Assembly: GCF_011299615.1 (NCBI RefSeq)
Contig: NZ_CP049861.1
Span: 496,001 to 560,000, forward strand
Direction of reading: 5' to 3'
Source of the DNA: Erysipelothrix sp. HDW6C
Lineage (GTDB): Bacteria > Bacillota_I > Bacilli_A > Erysipelotrichales > Erysipelotrichaceae
Length of the DNA stretch: 64,000 nucleotides
Positions 12,801 through 18,497 of the stretch are shown in pieces. The notes beneath the pieces were generated by a model, which worked only from the letters and a program-made list of their open reading frames with translations, was not told the DNA's origin and did not search any database. The first letter of the stretch is position 1. Every line of letters starts with the position of its first letter. A program made the translations under genes and the position numbers.

Positions 12801-13761
12801 TGCCTACGACTTCCCAATTGCATTAAAGGATATTTCCGATGATGCGTTCAAGAAACTCTCAGGTGTCAGTGCATTTGATGTGAGTGACCCAAATAATATT
12901 GGAGAACTCGATCTAAGCGAAATTAGTATTAAATCAGAATTGCCTACAAGAGTTGGCGAACACAAAGTTATCTTCACAACAGTGAAGGGAACTGAAATCG
13001 AAGTCATGGTTACCGTTTACTCGAAAGGGACAACGAAACCAAATGTTGATGCAATCTTTGCAAACGACTTTGTCATTCCATTCAAAGATCTATCAAAAGA
13101 AGAAATGATGGCATTGGCAGGAGTTGTAGCGTATGATGAAACCGTAAACCCTGGTTTACAACTACCAGCAAGTGCTATTGAAATGACAACATCATTACCA
13201 AATACATTGGGATATTATGATATTACGTTTATATTAGCAAGCGGTACAAGTGTAACGGTAACTGCAGAAGTAACCGGTGTCGTCATCTTTGAAGCGAATG
13301 ATATTGAAATGACGATGGAGGAGTTCAATGCATATAAAGCTTCGGGAACACTCCAAGAAGAAATTATCAAACGCTCAGGGGCTAAAGCAATTATTGAAGA
13401 AACGGGTACTGAAGTTGGTCCAATCAATGTTCTTGTCGAGGGTATTGAAGCTGTAAAAGCAGGCGGACTCTACAAAGTAAATCTAAACTACTCTGTTGAG
13501 CTTCTCCAATCTCCTAAGGCGCGAATGTTACGAAATGATGACCAAAAGAAAGTATATTCATTCAACAGTACAATTAATATGAAAATTACTGAAGAAATTG
13601 ATAACCCTGATGGTGGTACACCACCGCCATCAGGTCCACAATTACCTGCAACAGGAGTCCAAGATTACCATCTTGTTCCACTGGGTTCATCCTTAATTCT
13701 GCTTGGAATTGTTGGAATACTTCCGTTATTAAAACGAAAGAAAGAACACGAAATACACTAG
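898..13761 (+). CDS. Giant modular LPXTG cell-wall surface protein (4287 aa)
   Basis: The signal peptide covers residues 1-30, with likely cleavage after SVSA. An acidic Glu/Pro-rich region runs to about 210, then beta-rich adhesin-like regions to about 1070. An SdrD/Cna-B-like domain follows at 1072-1180 with a calcium-site-like loop DQNGNGKKDG, then a second B-like domain and two Ig-like units near 1310-1600. From about 1605 to 4130 there are about 30 related modules of 65-110 residues. Typical signatures are a NDFxIxL start, a KAWDxS centre and an LPTTVGxHxxxF end. LPATG (4249-4253), a hydrophobic segment and KRKKEHEIH form the sortase signal. It probably acts as a wall-bound fibrous adhesin; no enzymatic motif is seen. 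RBS AAGGAGG supports the ATG at 898. The frame is intact over 12.8 kb. I do not recognise a named homologue. Confidence 0.93.
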   Translation: MFKKFSSRCTKLSMALLLIFSSFTAYSVSAEEKDEYSNDDINIVVDKYYNQETNDVEIIVSLKEKEENIEINDILFPGQDTVEDLTEGSKVNPDNDDHKYTYTVNENGYYEFKIDYTIKIEVPVEKEEEIVPEPVNSDEVTVENDEALEEPQLAEETDAETKIVERDETYKFTVKVDAITDVESIDEPEFKEPSEPETPIEEPIEEEKPVIGNFAGQSGLTISTSLTSPANLDIQNRTVLDVSFTVGLNTATVIYNPKLIIDLTGVNLLIDTQSFSKPNGSKSAVYDSKNNRIIVEYNEPFSGTSTFNFKAKPYMDAVNGEQFKINASWTGFSDLANTKPYEDAKVATANITTVGTEHGTINADPTNIATWNQTATPWRFSQVASTTVYNRYYLSSKAGTEFPELYFKNLVIVKDITEENWSTSKSMYVEADKGLTDYNRGVITETTSNSIRMEFGERTLSQLYVREDSSVPSSAQKKTYNTEYHVYNGSEYLYSFKKEIGVLHDTSMYVYPVLSKENVGMNESFSYTITPQIKSGPNPMKDMEIIIPINSKLKPMMMSAGPASFFSTFEYYYEVNNSGTFIRQTGSSFADLSSIANITSLKIKQRLPSATSNDYASLLIVFKNIGLGTDEKADIAPSKITFVNTEGNTVDYLAKNTVKNTVTGINTNTISGPSKITASVYNGVNASSGQIPTTPVTNVNFSQQLRLGNLLGGNLDNAYMYAIVPKEINVQAVASETIRGYRIKPGASINDEQLTQMSMTYQYLQLEKISLDESRDLYLIKTNEPLKSDTLRNFDFLNARLGFTSSTLAAGKHKIEFGFGSLSSDLLEGQTLMTDIVESTLDAKVKSAIGSSNSKVFKLDKEIEIVRNDDVQGLSWSKGGLDSDWILTGSGISTSMVNSTIDYKYEITNTSTTTFDTYDLIDILPHKNDEYIINSGSRGSQYVVNLGNTPIKAMINGVESAVLVQYATTYNPDRFDKNGNAVTGDGRWSTQAPANRADIKSIKISLVGTKFKPGDKLTLEFQGVLPLGTPRNDELANNTVALMGKYSNGGSTLSKTYEMPVTSVKATKPENNGELSGSVYIDQNGNGKKDGVDAGLNQLTVELFKNSDLGTAVASTTTTTSGAGVTGTFGFSNLPYNEDTNANDYYKIRVTLPENGSGVTAGDNKVINDATNPTKYVWLTIGGKDSFKLSDVPAVGSIAIENIDGAIKVVTPITGSVKFVDKAGVDVASDYGKNYSIEIYDGATKLGTATSGNAGVFTLSNVVLTTANEYTLKFTNNTGKAFVFAPKNTEPNDGTLRVTMEPGIKSENNVIYITDNQAPTITNLLVNAGQNPTDITYTTGDLVTAVVSQAWEITGPAGSTKKTGTAQNTIAAALTELKTAGVTGSYTFKLTIKDAAGNEATDSRTFNILGAGATDKPTINTSKPTSTTINVKKTATNPTGAQVITTFGITAKDALNNPITDISKFTFADLDKVDFTTIGTYTVKVTVQDTVENISEPATQVTYVVNDTEVPTLSIPNKTIQINSSKADPKTLTLDQMEKDLNLFGTVVRSDNDKASEVAGKMPLKADDFANIIFDTTGTYTINVYIKDITGNASDLVIVTVKVTVYDDVDEQFNWAIDAAGFTTTIDKVKNEAGLIEQAKVKVTDLATGTDITKTDAEVLVSPTSLGEGLGQDVQFTVRRRSNKEMSELAKSVKGNVYTLIDGDHGIIVNNIVESVDNVNTAAKINAAAGGQIYNVKTNTIDPTLSFEHKIGTDVVTSLKAGVNQQVIFTVVGKPTLTKTINANVYDTMHDGLGIIAEDFTAIPSEVQTSAQIAGKAKASVYEAATGVKRPSVAFTTTPNKLGKGANQEVTIEYDANLKTKVNASVFDKISGNEAISAKSEFTIALPEMNKDKLKEYSNVEAWDISNPAEAVQIPLASIDVVDPTTLPTEAGDVTFKFKTTTAGQAEITSVGHVVSTSIKLIADEFLVMDVQTAKDSSDTSLLLAMRASATLNGAPLTPFIDAEEVLKITSVTKAQEEPITIVVKAEEFKGQDKGDKTSKEIKVYIVDKFDQTTKVGIKANSFVAGLTQENAEDFKTEANVKAWDFSTLPNVKPTPIHRDNIQVTQGLEGEKKGTLGARPVTFRATGVQGSGTAIVTGTIVSSKSGNYALDAKAEITISKSVVSPQTVKDGAGVKAWDITDPNDIKPINDDQIIITNLPLPTEETTGFEVIFGIKDQAVTTKTKLNVVNSLIEVTQDKAIVITLDEAKTADSTFLVGKANMSANLGSETIIPVASSDELKKLTKLVAAQNTPIKITFTATATNDDTLPIELDVYVVDNFDTDSKIGIKANDFVIALQDVNLANFRTEADVKAWDFTDIANGNVTEISRNSITIEKGLDKKLGAREVQFKAETNSGNNTVKVTGTVFTKLDGDYAIDAKSEITIAKTVVTADEVLRLAEVKAWNISDPSNVTAIADDQREIKGILPTSVGDHTVVFGIKNQPITTNTAMKIVNSLVTLTNDRNIVIKLEDAQNTSSTDLVARAHATANLGAESITPFVTTADLAKITSVFSAQEGAIAINFNATALNGDEAVPSSVNVYIVDDYDTTTNIAINANDFAIELAQVNDKNLKNKAEVKAWDMSPLPENGPRKILDSNIFVTDGGTKELGEREVEFTARTTDQEKPITVTGYVFTKITGTVALDVDAEFTIASKEVSVEKVRELSHVKAWDISDLKDVTQLDEEDIAITPNPLPNTVAKHTVTFAIDGTTDTSIMNVTDTNIVMNADANIVLTVAQAQAANGDDLIGYAHASATLEGNGVNLVANAQQVAAINAVTEARVAPLDLVINATAVTGDDATQKTVKVYIFDEIDETHMIAMKANNFVLESSTITDIEKDMKTAANVKAWDISVLPNAAPAAIDPDAITISEGKENKLGQRDVVFKAGLTGGRFKTITVLGNIVDSYNPSTKEAINAHNFEIALSELSNENFKLKAEAHAYDLSDLSVNPAPEVTLSVVKPTTMPTQAGPITVRFETVAGTYKEVTATVVKTNITITADAKVAITLEEAQEMDEQGFINKVNASSVHNQGLPVDLKADQDVIDQLNDLTQSPITEFKITLTSTVTTGPEPRDTAEKEVTVYVFDEIGGEYAIRANGFYAKETEVQSTANIVAKANAKVYKTADNKLVPIQKDIIKTYIDGEEVTKLGLGENQHVMFYSAAYGVDITKTVHIYDDVDPLTGLALKANNFVASVEDVKTEVQVLAEGQAQVYDAATGDVRADLDASTTNYPLPVGQDQDVVYTYGSSLSTSKKANIFEEYNPTNEETMDAYDFMIELDKVSEKNIIDGAKAKAYDVSEQPIITPIVDGVSVDKNITPLPTTLGKHAIKFITEKGTTKTVFAYVVNENDPEKKVAFEGHDFVIELDDLDLPAAITESDFKAFDTSVVPGANPVNITSEATTKKAIPTTVGTHTITFVVRGAEYEVTAYVTNKREGNIAFSGHDFVINLADVNRENVIAKSDFEALNVANVPAQAATDVTDTATFKKALPTTVGTHVITFVVEGHEYPVTAYVMNEHKPNSSVAFEGIDFVIELDQVNETNVKSKSEVKAWNVEAVPGGAPTAITDITITKLPTTVGTHPIEFTAGDETFEVTAYVVDQVVGDVAFSGHDFAIALDDVSETNVKLGSDIKAWDISGLPETAPTVIEDISITTLPTTVGDHTIEFTAAGETYEVTAYVTTVFNKETNIALTAHDFNIQLEDVSELEFRNLSGVDAWDMSDVAENGPQPIATTLETDLPEVIGDHDVIFKATVGEKTETIKVTAHVFTKIDGNLALNVQDFVAKVADVKDQAGIIASSEVDVIDITTYTSVGTANVVTDPTKLAVGQNQDVEFTVTGTALQETVIGDIYDDYDPITKTAIDAHNFTAQLADVQDSDAIVEHAQAVVYDTITKQPIIAEMVATPDALELGVNEITIRSGNLRIDLVVGTVFNKLDPTNMESMNAYDFPIALKDISDDAFKKLSGVSAFDVSDPNNIGELDLSEISIKSELPTRVGEHKVIFTTVKGTEIEVMVTVYSKGTTKPNVDAIFANDFVIPFKDLSKEEMMALAGVVAYDETVNPGLQLPASAIEMTTSLPNTLGYYDITFILASGTSVTVTAEVTGVVIFEANDIEMTMEEFNAYKASGTLQEEIIKRSGAKAIIEETGTEVGPINVLVEGIEAVKAGGLYKVNLNYSVELLQSPKARMLRNDDQKKVYSFNSTINMKITEEIDNPDGGTPPPSGPQLPATGVQDYHLVPLGSSLILLGIVGILPLLKRKKEHEIH

Positions 13762-13978
13762 AATTAGAGAATGAATGACTGGACTATCGTGCCAGTTATT
13801 CATCTCATTGATAATCACGACTCACAACTCTCGAAAGTGTCGTCGGATTGAACATGCAATTCATACGTACTCAAATATTGAACAAGGAGCTATCTCGAAA
13901 AGAGCAATTGCTCTCTAGCCCTCTGTTTAGTATCTGACGATAGACTAAGTATTTGTATAAAACTTAAGCATCGTAAAC

Positions 13979-14019
13979 TTAAGGTATTCTTCGAAATCAA
14001 TCAAAGGATACCTTTTTTT
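13979..14019 (+). terminator. Intrinsic terminator after giant wall protein
   Basis: AAGGTAT near 13981 pairs with ATACCTT ending near 14013, across a loop of about 20 bases, followed by a run of seven T. It lies about 220 bases past the stop codon. An earlier weak inverted repeat (ACTGG/CCAGT, about 13776-13797) has no T-tail. Confidence 0.65.
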
Positions 14020-14023
14020 AGAG

Positions 14024-14055
14024 TCAAAAAAGACGTCTTTTCGAAGACGTCTTTG
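14024..14055 (-). terminator. Intrinsic terminator of the ATPase gene
   Basis: AAAGACGTCTT (14029-14039) pairs with AAGACGTCTTT (14044-14054) around a TTCG loop. On the minus strand it is followed by a T-run (the A-run at 14026-14030). It sits a few bases beyond the stop codon of the minus-strand ATPase gene. Confidence 0.8.
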
Positions 14056-14059
14056 ATTA

Positions 14060-15163
14060 TTATTTAATTACTATTTCAGTATCGGTATTGAAGAAATGAG
14101 CTTTATTGAGGTTAAAGGATAGGCTTACGTCTTGATCTGGAGCATAGGCTTGGTTGACACCAACTTTAGCAATAAATTCAGTATCGCCAACTATTGCATA
14201 AAGCATTGTCTCAGAACCTAGTAATTCAGAAACAGAAACCTTTGCAGTAAGGACACTATCGGGGTGGGATTCTAAGACGAGTAGTTCGTCGTGAATATCT
14301 TCGGGGCGAAGTCCCATTGTAAGTGTACTGCCTTCATTATAACCAGCAGCGGATAGAAGCTTTTGTTTCCCCTCAGGAAGCGGTAAGCAAACGCCGTTAA
14401 AGAGCACTGAACCTTCCTTAAGCTCGACTGGGAAGAAGTTCATCGCAGGTGCTCCAATAAATCCTGCAACAAACATGTTTTCAGGGTGGTTGTAGACCTC
14501 TTTTGGTGAACCAACTTGTTGAATAAAGCCATCTTTCATAATGACAATACGATCAGCCATGGTCATCGCTTCAGTTTGATCATGGGTTACATAGATGGTT
14601 GTACTGTCGAGTCGGTGGTGTAATTTTGTAATCTCTGCACGCATGGCAACACGAAGTTTGGCATCGAGATTACTTAGAGGTTCGTCCATTAAGAATACCT
14701 TTGTATCCCGAACAATCGCCCGACCCAAGGCAACACGTTGTCGCTCTCCACCTGATAATGCAGAAGGTTTCTTATCAAGGTATCGTGTCAGTCCAAGAAT
14801 CTCAGCAGCATTATTGACTGCCTTATCAATCTCATCTTTGGGTGTTTTGCGAATCTTAAGACCAAATGCCATATTGTCATAAACACTCATATGAGGGTAA
14901 AGTGCGTAGTTTTGGAACACCATCGCGATATCGCGATCTTTGGGTTCAACATCATTCATAAGGACGCCATCAATGAAGAGTTCTCCTTCAGTAATGTCCT
15001 CTAAGCCAGCAATCATGCGAAGTGTTGTAGATTTACCACATCCTGATGGACCAACAAAAACAATAAATTCATGATCTTGAATCTCTAAGTTGAAATCAGT
15101 CACACTGTAACGTGTATTCTTTTCATAGCGTTTATGAATTCCTTTTAATGTAATTTCTGCCAT
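14060..15163 (-). CDS. ugpC: Sugar ABC transporter ATP-binding protein, MsmK/UgpC family
   Basis: This is the cytoplasmic ATPase that powers carbohydrate import, probably with the permeases at 18498-20285, which lack their own ATPase. Walker A GPSGCGKST is at residues 38-46, the Q-loop Gln near 84, the signature LSGGERQRV from 136 and Walker B VFLMDE at 156-161. A C-terminal TOBE/MalK-like region follows, with GLRPEDIH inside. The length, about 367 residues, is typical of the family. An ATG six bases upstream (15169) is only 2-3 bases from GGAGGT, while the ATG at 15163 has normal spacing, so I chose MAEITLKG. It is divergent from the PucR-type gene over a short region holding an AAGCGCTT palindrome. 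Such ATPases often serve several transporters. The symbol is family-level; msmK or msmX would be equally fair. Confidence 0.93.
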   Translation of the reverse strand: MAEITLKGIHKRYEKNTRYSVTDFNLEIQDHEFIVFVGPSGCGKSTTLRMIAGLEDITEGELFIDGVLMNDVEPKDRDIAMVFQNYALYPHMSVYDNMAFGLKIRKTPKDEIDKAVNNAAEILGLTRYLDKKPSALSGGERQRVALGRAIVRDTKVFLMDEPLSNLDAKLRVAMRAEITKLHHRLDSTTIYVTHDQTEAMTMADRIVIMKDGFIQQVGSPKEVYNHPENMFVAGFIGAPAMNFFPVELKEGSVLFNGVCLPLPEGKQKLLSAAGYNEGSTLTMGLRPEDIHDELLVLESHPDSVLTAKVSVSELLGSETMLYAIVGDTEFIAKVGVNQAYAPDQDVSLSFNLNKAHFFNTDTEIVIK

Positions 15164-15196
15164 ATTCATGACCTCCGTGTATCTAAGTACATTATA

Positions 15197-15210
15197 AGTA
15201 AGCGCTTTAT
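15197..15210. promoter_or_regulatory. Operator-like palindrome, AAGCGCTT core (site 1)
   Basis: The core AAGCGCTT lies at 15200-15207 in the divergent promoter region of the ATPase and PucR-type genes. A plus-strand extended -10 (TGTTATGAT, 15210-15218) starts right after it. A minus-strand TATAAT (complement of 15191-15196) lies right before it. The site could therefore control both genes. It resembles the centre of LacI/CcpA-family operators (cre), but the flanks match poorly. Confidence 0.55.
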
Positions 15211-15260
15211 GTTATGATATAGTCAACTTAACCAAATGTTTTGTGCAAGGAGGTGAACCA

Positions 15261-16085
15261 ATGCTCAAACAGTTGTTATCCATTTACCCACAGATTGAAA
15301 AATCATCTGAACCTAACGATATGCCGGACACATTATGCGTTCGGTATGGGGAGTTTTACTACAGTCTTGGGACACAGAATCTGAGTGAAACCGAACGTTT
15401 GTTGATTGAAACCATTATCGCGCAAACGGATGAAGCATCGCCATGGATACAATTTCTGACTCAGAAAAAACCAATTACCTTTGAGATGAATGAAGGGGTT
15501 ATAATTATTCAATTTCATTTACTCACAATTCCCGAATCCGCGAATTTATGGTTGGAGACATTTCAATCACTTTTTGAAACCGTCATAGAGGCATTTTATA
15601 CTTCAACATCTAGTGGAGCCCTTATTATTGCCCAGGAAATTATTGATGTTGAAGTTGTTATGGGACAGATCATGGCCATGAATTCAGACTTTGGAATCAA
15701 TGCATCAGTGTATATTGGTCAGACCTATTTCGATGAGTCATCACTAAATGTATGTGGAAATGAGGAAATCGAAATTTTTAAAACACTTGAGAATTACCCA
15801 CGAGTCCATACATTTAAAAGTTCATGGCTTCGCCATTGGATTGGACCAGCAATTCACAGTTCAGAAATCGCACGCAATTTGAAACGGAATATCTCTAATG
15901 AAGATGAGGATGGACTTTTGATCCAAGCGTTATGGGAGAGTCGTGGAAACCTAAGTACAGCTTCAAATCAGCTCTTCATTCACCGAAATACGCTAAATTA
16001 TAGAATTGATAGATTCAAAGAAAAGACAGGCCTTAATCTTCGTGATTATGATGACCTGTTGATGGTTTATTTGATGAATATTTAG
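15261..16085 (+). CDS. PucR/CdaR-type helix-turn-helix transcriptional regulator
   Basis: This is a 274-residue cytoplasmic regulator. The C-terminus (about 220-274) has the PucR-family helix-turn-helix: ESRGNLSTASNQLFIHRN, then LNYRIDRFKEKTGLNLRDY. The N-terminal 200 residues contain no domain I can name; they may sense a ligand. A GTG at 15243 would extend the frame by six codons, but AAGGAGGTGA (15247-15256) is ideally placed for the ATG at 15261. The gene is divergent from the ATPase gene and convergent with the AraC-type gene, sharing a terminator with it. It is likely a local regulator of the glycan-use locus; its target is not shown by the sequence. Confidence 0.85.
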   Translation: MLKQLLSIYPQIEKSSEPNDMPDTLCVRYGEFYYSLGTQNLSETERLLIETIIAQTDEASPWIQFLTQKKPITFEMNEGVIIIQFHLLTIPESANLWLETFQSLFETVIEAFYTSTSSGALIIAQEIIDVEVVMGQIMAMNSDFGINASVYIGQTYFDESSLNVCGNEEIEIFKTLENYPRVHTFKSSWLRHWIGPAIHSSEIARNLKRNISNEDEDGLLIQALWESRGNLSTASNQLFIHRNTLNYRIDRFKEKTGLNLRDYDDLLMVYLMNI

Positions 16086-16106
16086 GCACCATTAAAGGTG
16101 CCTTTT
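16085..16106. terminator. Bidirectional terminator between PucR-type and AraC-type genes
   Basis: GGCACC (16085-16090) pairs with GGTGCC (16097-16102) around an ATTAAA loop and is followed by TTTT. The stem begins at the last base of the PucR-type stop codon. The convergent AraC-type gene ends at 16111, so the hairpin may also serve it, although its T-tail on the minus strand is poor. Confidence 0.75.
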
Positions 16107-16110
16107 GTAT

Positions 16111-16932
16111 CTACAGGAGTACGCGATGCATTTTTCGATACTCACTTGCAGACATGTTATGAACTTTTCGAAAGTACTGCGAAAAGTAAGACGATGATCC
16201 AAAACCAACAATTCCTGATATCTGTGAGATGGATAAATCGGTATTAGCCAAGAGCTTTTCTGCCTCATGGATTCGCTTATTAAGGAGAAAATCTATTGGG
16301 GCATACCCCGAGTGCTCCTTAAACATGTGTGATAAGTAATATTTATTCATAAATGTGAGTGATGCAAGCAGGTCAAGTGTTATCTTCTCCCGATAATGAA
16401 TATTAATGTAATTCTCAATAAAAATACAATCATGATTGAGTGAAGTGTCTTCATCGGAAATATTTAACGATACAGACGTACGGCGAATAACGTTGATGAG
16501 TAATGTCTTGAGTAAATGGTCGATAATCATTTCAGAGTAGGAGTCGCAATCTTCTTTTTCAACAAGAATCGACTTAAGATAAAAGAGAATATCGTGTTTG
16601 TGTTTATAGTAGTTATGAATCGAAAATCCAGTGTCATGTTCATCAATTGAAAAGGCTACACCATCTATTCCAACAACAATATATTCTAATGGGTTATCAG
16701 GATCACTAATTTCGGTATGTAAAACATTGGGGTTGATAATCGCCATATCATCAGCTTTGACAGGTACAGTAGTTTGGTCACGGAATTGAAAACTACCTTG
16801 ACCACGTATTACATAGAAAAGTTCAGTAAAGGGATGAGAATGAAGTGTAGAGTGCCAATCAACATCGTAATGAGAGGTTGATATGTAGAGAAACTTCGAT
16901 TTCGTGATATTTTTTACTGTATCGATGACCAT
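16111..16932 (-). CDS. AraC-family transcriptional regulator with cupin sensor
   Basis: This 273-residue regulator has an N-terminal AraC-type cupin: SHYDVDWHSTLHSHPFTELF is the typical His-rich sugar-pocket start, followed by GQGSFQFRD. A helical linker follows, then two C-terminal helix-turn-helix motifs from about residue 170. The second includes ISQISGIVGFGSSSYFSQYF and FRKVHNMSASEYRK. AAAGGAGC upstream of the ATG at 16932 supports the start. It is divergent from the sugar-binding-protein operon across 185 bases, so activation of that operon on sugar binding is the simplest role. The effector (perhaps galacto-N-biose) is inference from neighbours. Confidence 0.92.
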   Translation of the reverse strand: MVIDTVKNITKSKFLYISTSHYDVDWHSTLHSHPFTELFYVIRGQGSFQFRDQTTVPVKADDMAIINPNVLHTEISDPDNPLEYIVVGIDGVAFSIDEHDTGFSIHNYYKHKHDILFYLKSILVEKEDCDSYSEMIIDHLLKTLLINVIRRTSVSLNISDEDTSLNHDCIFIENYINIHYREKITLDLLASLTFMNKYYLSHMFKEHSGYAPIDFLLNKRIHEAEKLLANTDLSISQISGIVGFGSSSYFSQYFRKVHNMSASEYRKMHRVLL

Positions 16933-17068
16933 AATAATGCTCCTTTGTATAATTCAATTATAGGGTGCTATGGTAAAATAGGCAATGTTAGTAACGAAAA
17001 TAATAGAACAATATTATAGTTTTGATAAAAAAGCAAGATACTACAAATCGAGAACAATATTCGTATAG

Positions 17069-17082
17069 GCAAAGCGCTTACA
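17069..17082. promoter_or_regulatory. Operator-like palindrome, AAGCGCTT core (site 2)
   Basis: GCAAAGCGCTTACA contains the same AAGCGCTT core (17072-17079) as sites 1 and 3. A candidate -10 box TATGAT (17089-17094) follows after nine bases, and the operon's first ATG is at 17118. The region also carries the divergent AraC-type gene. A CcpA/LacI-type protein is the likely ligand, by analogy with cre. Confidence 0.55.
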
Positions 17083-17117
17083 GTCGGTTATGATAGGACT
17101 ATACAGGAGGAACATGT

Positions 17118-18431
17118 ATGAAAAAGTTAATTGTGTCTGGTTTAGCACTCTTATTAATTCTTACAGGGTGTGGATCAAATGGAGATAAGCCATCCGAAGA
17201 GGTAACGCTAAAGGTAGCGGGACTTGAAAGTGGTTATGGAAAAGAAGGCTGGCAAAAGGTTGTTGATACATTTGCCGCTGAAAAAGGCGTTAAAGTTGAA
17301 CTTGAAATGGTACAAAATATTGAGGATGTATTGCGACCACAAATTCAAGCAGGTGATGTTCCGGATGTGATTTATCTTGCAATCGGATCAAAAGGAAAAT
17401 TAACAGATACTATGATTTCGGAAAAGAAAATCTTAGAAATCACAGATGTACTTGATATGAAAGTTTTTGGTGAGGATGTAGCTGTGAAAGACAAACTCCA
17501 AGATGGAGTCTTGAATACATTGCGCACGAATCCATATGGCGATGATAAAACATATCTAACACCACATTTCTTTGCGCCAACAGGACTTTTCTTTAATGAA
17601 GGATTGTTCAATGAAAAAGGTTGGGCAGTGCCAACAACATGGGACGAAATGTTCGCACTTGGTGACAAGGCAGCGGCTGAAGGAATCGCACTCTTTACCT
17701 ATCCAACAACAGGATACTTTGATGCATTCTTCTCAGCATTGCTTAATAATGTTGTCGGACCAGAAATGTATGCGAAACTCATGAACTATGATGAAGCAGC
17801 ATGGGCAAGTCCACAGACAAAAGAAGCCTTTGAAATTGTTGGAAAACTTGCACAATATACACATAAAGATACTGTATCCCAAGCAAATGGCGAAGGATTC
17901 ACAAAGAACCAACAACTTATTTTGGATAACAAAGCACTCTTCATTCCAAATGGAACATGGTTACCAGGGGAAATGAAAGATGCACCACGCGCTGAAGGAT
18001 TCGAATGGGGATTTATCTCAATTCCAAAAGTGAGTGCAACAGGTGATACGTATGCATCAACGTTTACAGAAGAAGTCTACATTCCAAGTGATGCGAAAAA
18101 TGTTGAATTAGCGAAAGAGTTTATTACATTCTTATACTCTGATAAAGCAGTTCAAATCTTCGCGGAAAATGGCGGTGCAATTCAACCCGTTAAGAAAGCA
18201 ATTGACTTCATTCCAGAAGGCAGTGATCTCAAACTCTTCTATAGCGTTTATGATAATGGTGCCAAAGCGAACTCGGTTGGATTTGCATCAAAAGATCCAG
18301 TTGAAGGTGTAGACTTAACATCATCAGAAGGTATTCTCTATGGAACCGTAAACGAAGTTGTATCAGGTCAAAAAACAGTTGATCAATGGTATCAAGAAGT
18401 TCTTGATGCTGTTGCAAAATACAATAAATAA
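17118..18431 (+). CDS. Sugar ABC transporter substrate-binding lipoprotein
   Basis: This is an extracellular carbohydrate-binding protein tethered by a lipid. The N-terminus MKKLIVSGLALLLILTGCGS is a lipoprotein signal with lipobox LTGC and modified Cys18. The rest has the pattern of family 1 solute-binding proteins, including VKVELEMVQNIEDVLRPQ, GDVPDVIYLA and FIPNGTWLPGEM. Its 437 residues are typical of the family. RBS AGGAGG precedes the ATG at 17118. It is the first gene of an operon with two permeases and the GH112 phosphorylase, so the likely ligand is galacto-N-biose or lacto-N-biose. That assignment comes from context, not from seen binding residues. Confidence 0.92.
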   Translation: MKKLIVSGLALLLILTGCGSNGDKPSEEVTLKVAGLESGYGKEGWQKVVDTFAAEKGVKVELEMVQNIEDVLRPQIQAGDVPDVIYLAIGSKGKLTDTMISEKKILEITDVLDMKVFGEDVAVKDKLQDGVLNTLRTNPYGDDKTYLTPHFFAPTGLFFNEGLFNEKGWAVPTTWDEMFALGDKAAAEGIALFTYPTTGYFDAFFSALLNNVVGPEMYAKLMNYDEAAWASPQTKEAFEIVGKLAQYTHKDTVSQANGEGFTKNQQLILDNKALFIPNGTWLPGEMKDAPRAEGFEWGFISIPKVSATGDTYASTFTEEVYIPSDAKNVELAKEFITFLYSDKAVQIFAENGGAIQPVKKAIDFIPEGSDLKLFYSVYDNGAKANSVGFASKDPVEGVDLTSSEGILYGTVNEVVSGQKTVDQWYQEVLDAVAKYNK

Positions 18432-18448
18432 AAGTGTACATGTGATTG

Positions 18449-18481
18449 AAGGCGGTGAATGTTCAATTCATCGCCTTATTA
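18449..18481 (+). terminator. Hairpin between binding protein and permeases (possible attenuator)
   Basis: AAGGCGGTGAAT (18449-18460) pairs with ATTCATCGCCTT (18466-18477), one G-U pair included, around a 5-base loop and a short T/A tail. It lies between the binding-protein stop (18431) and the permease start (18498). Such hairpins commonly allow more binding protein than permease to be made. Confidence 0.6.
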
Positions 18482-18497
18482 TGATTGGAGTGACATT

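Noticed and set aside
5700-13300. Long periodic DNA that might suggest a CRISPR or satellite array
   Set aside because: The period is hundreds of bases, copies diverge, the reading frame is preserved throughout, and no cas genes are present; it is protein-module repetition.
3180-13427. Numerous antisense and other-frame open frames of 60-140 codons inside the 4287-residue gene
   Set aside because: They follow the repeat modules, lack ribosome binding sites and show no domain signals; they are by-products of the composition of the real frame.
898-13761. Naming this adhesin after a known Erysipelothrix surface antigen
   Set aside because: Neither the organism nor orthology can be shown from the sequence alone; only domain-level statements are supportable.
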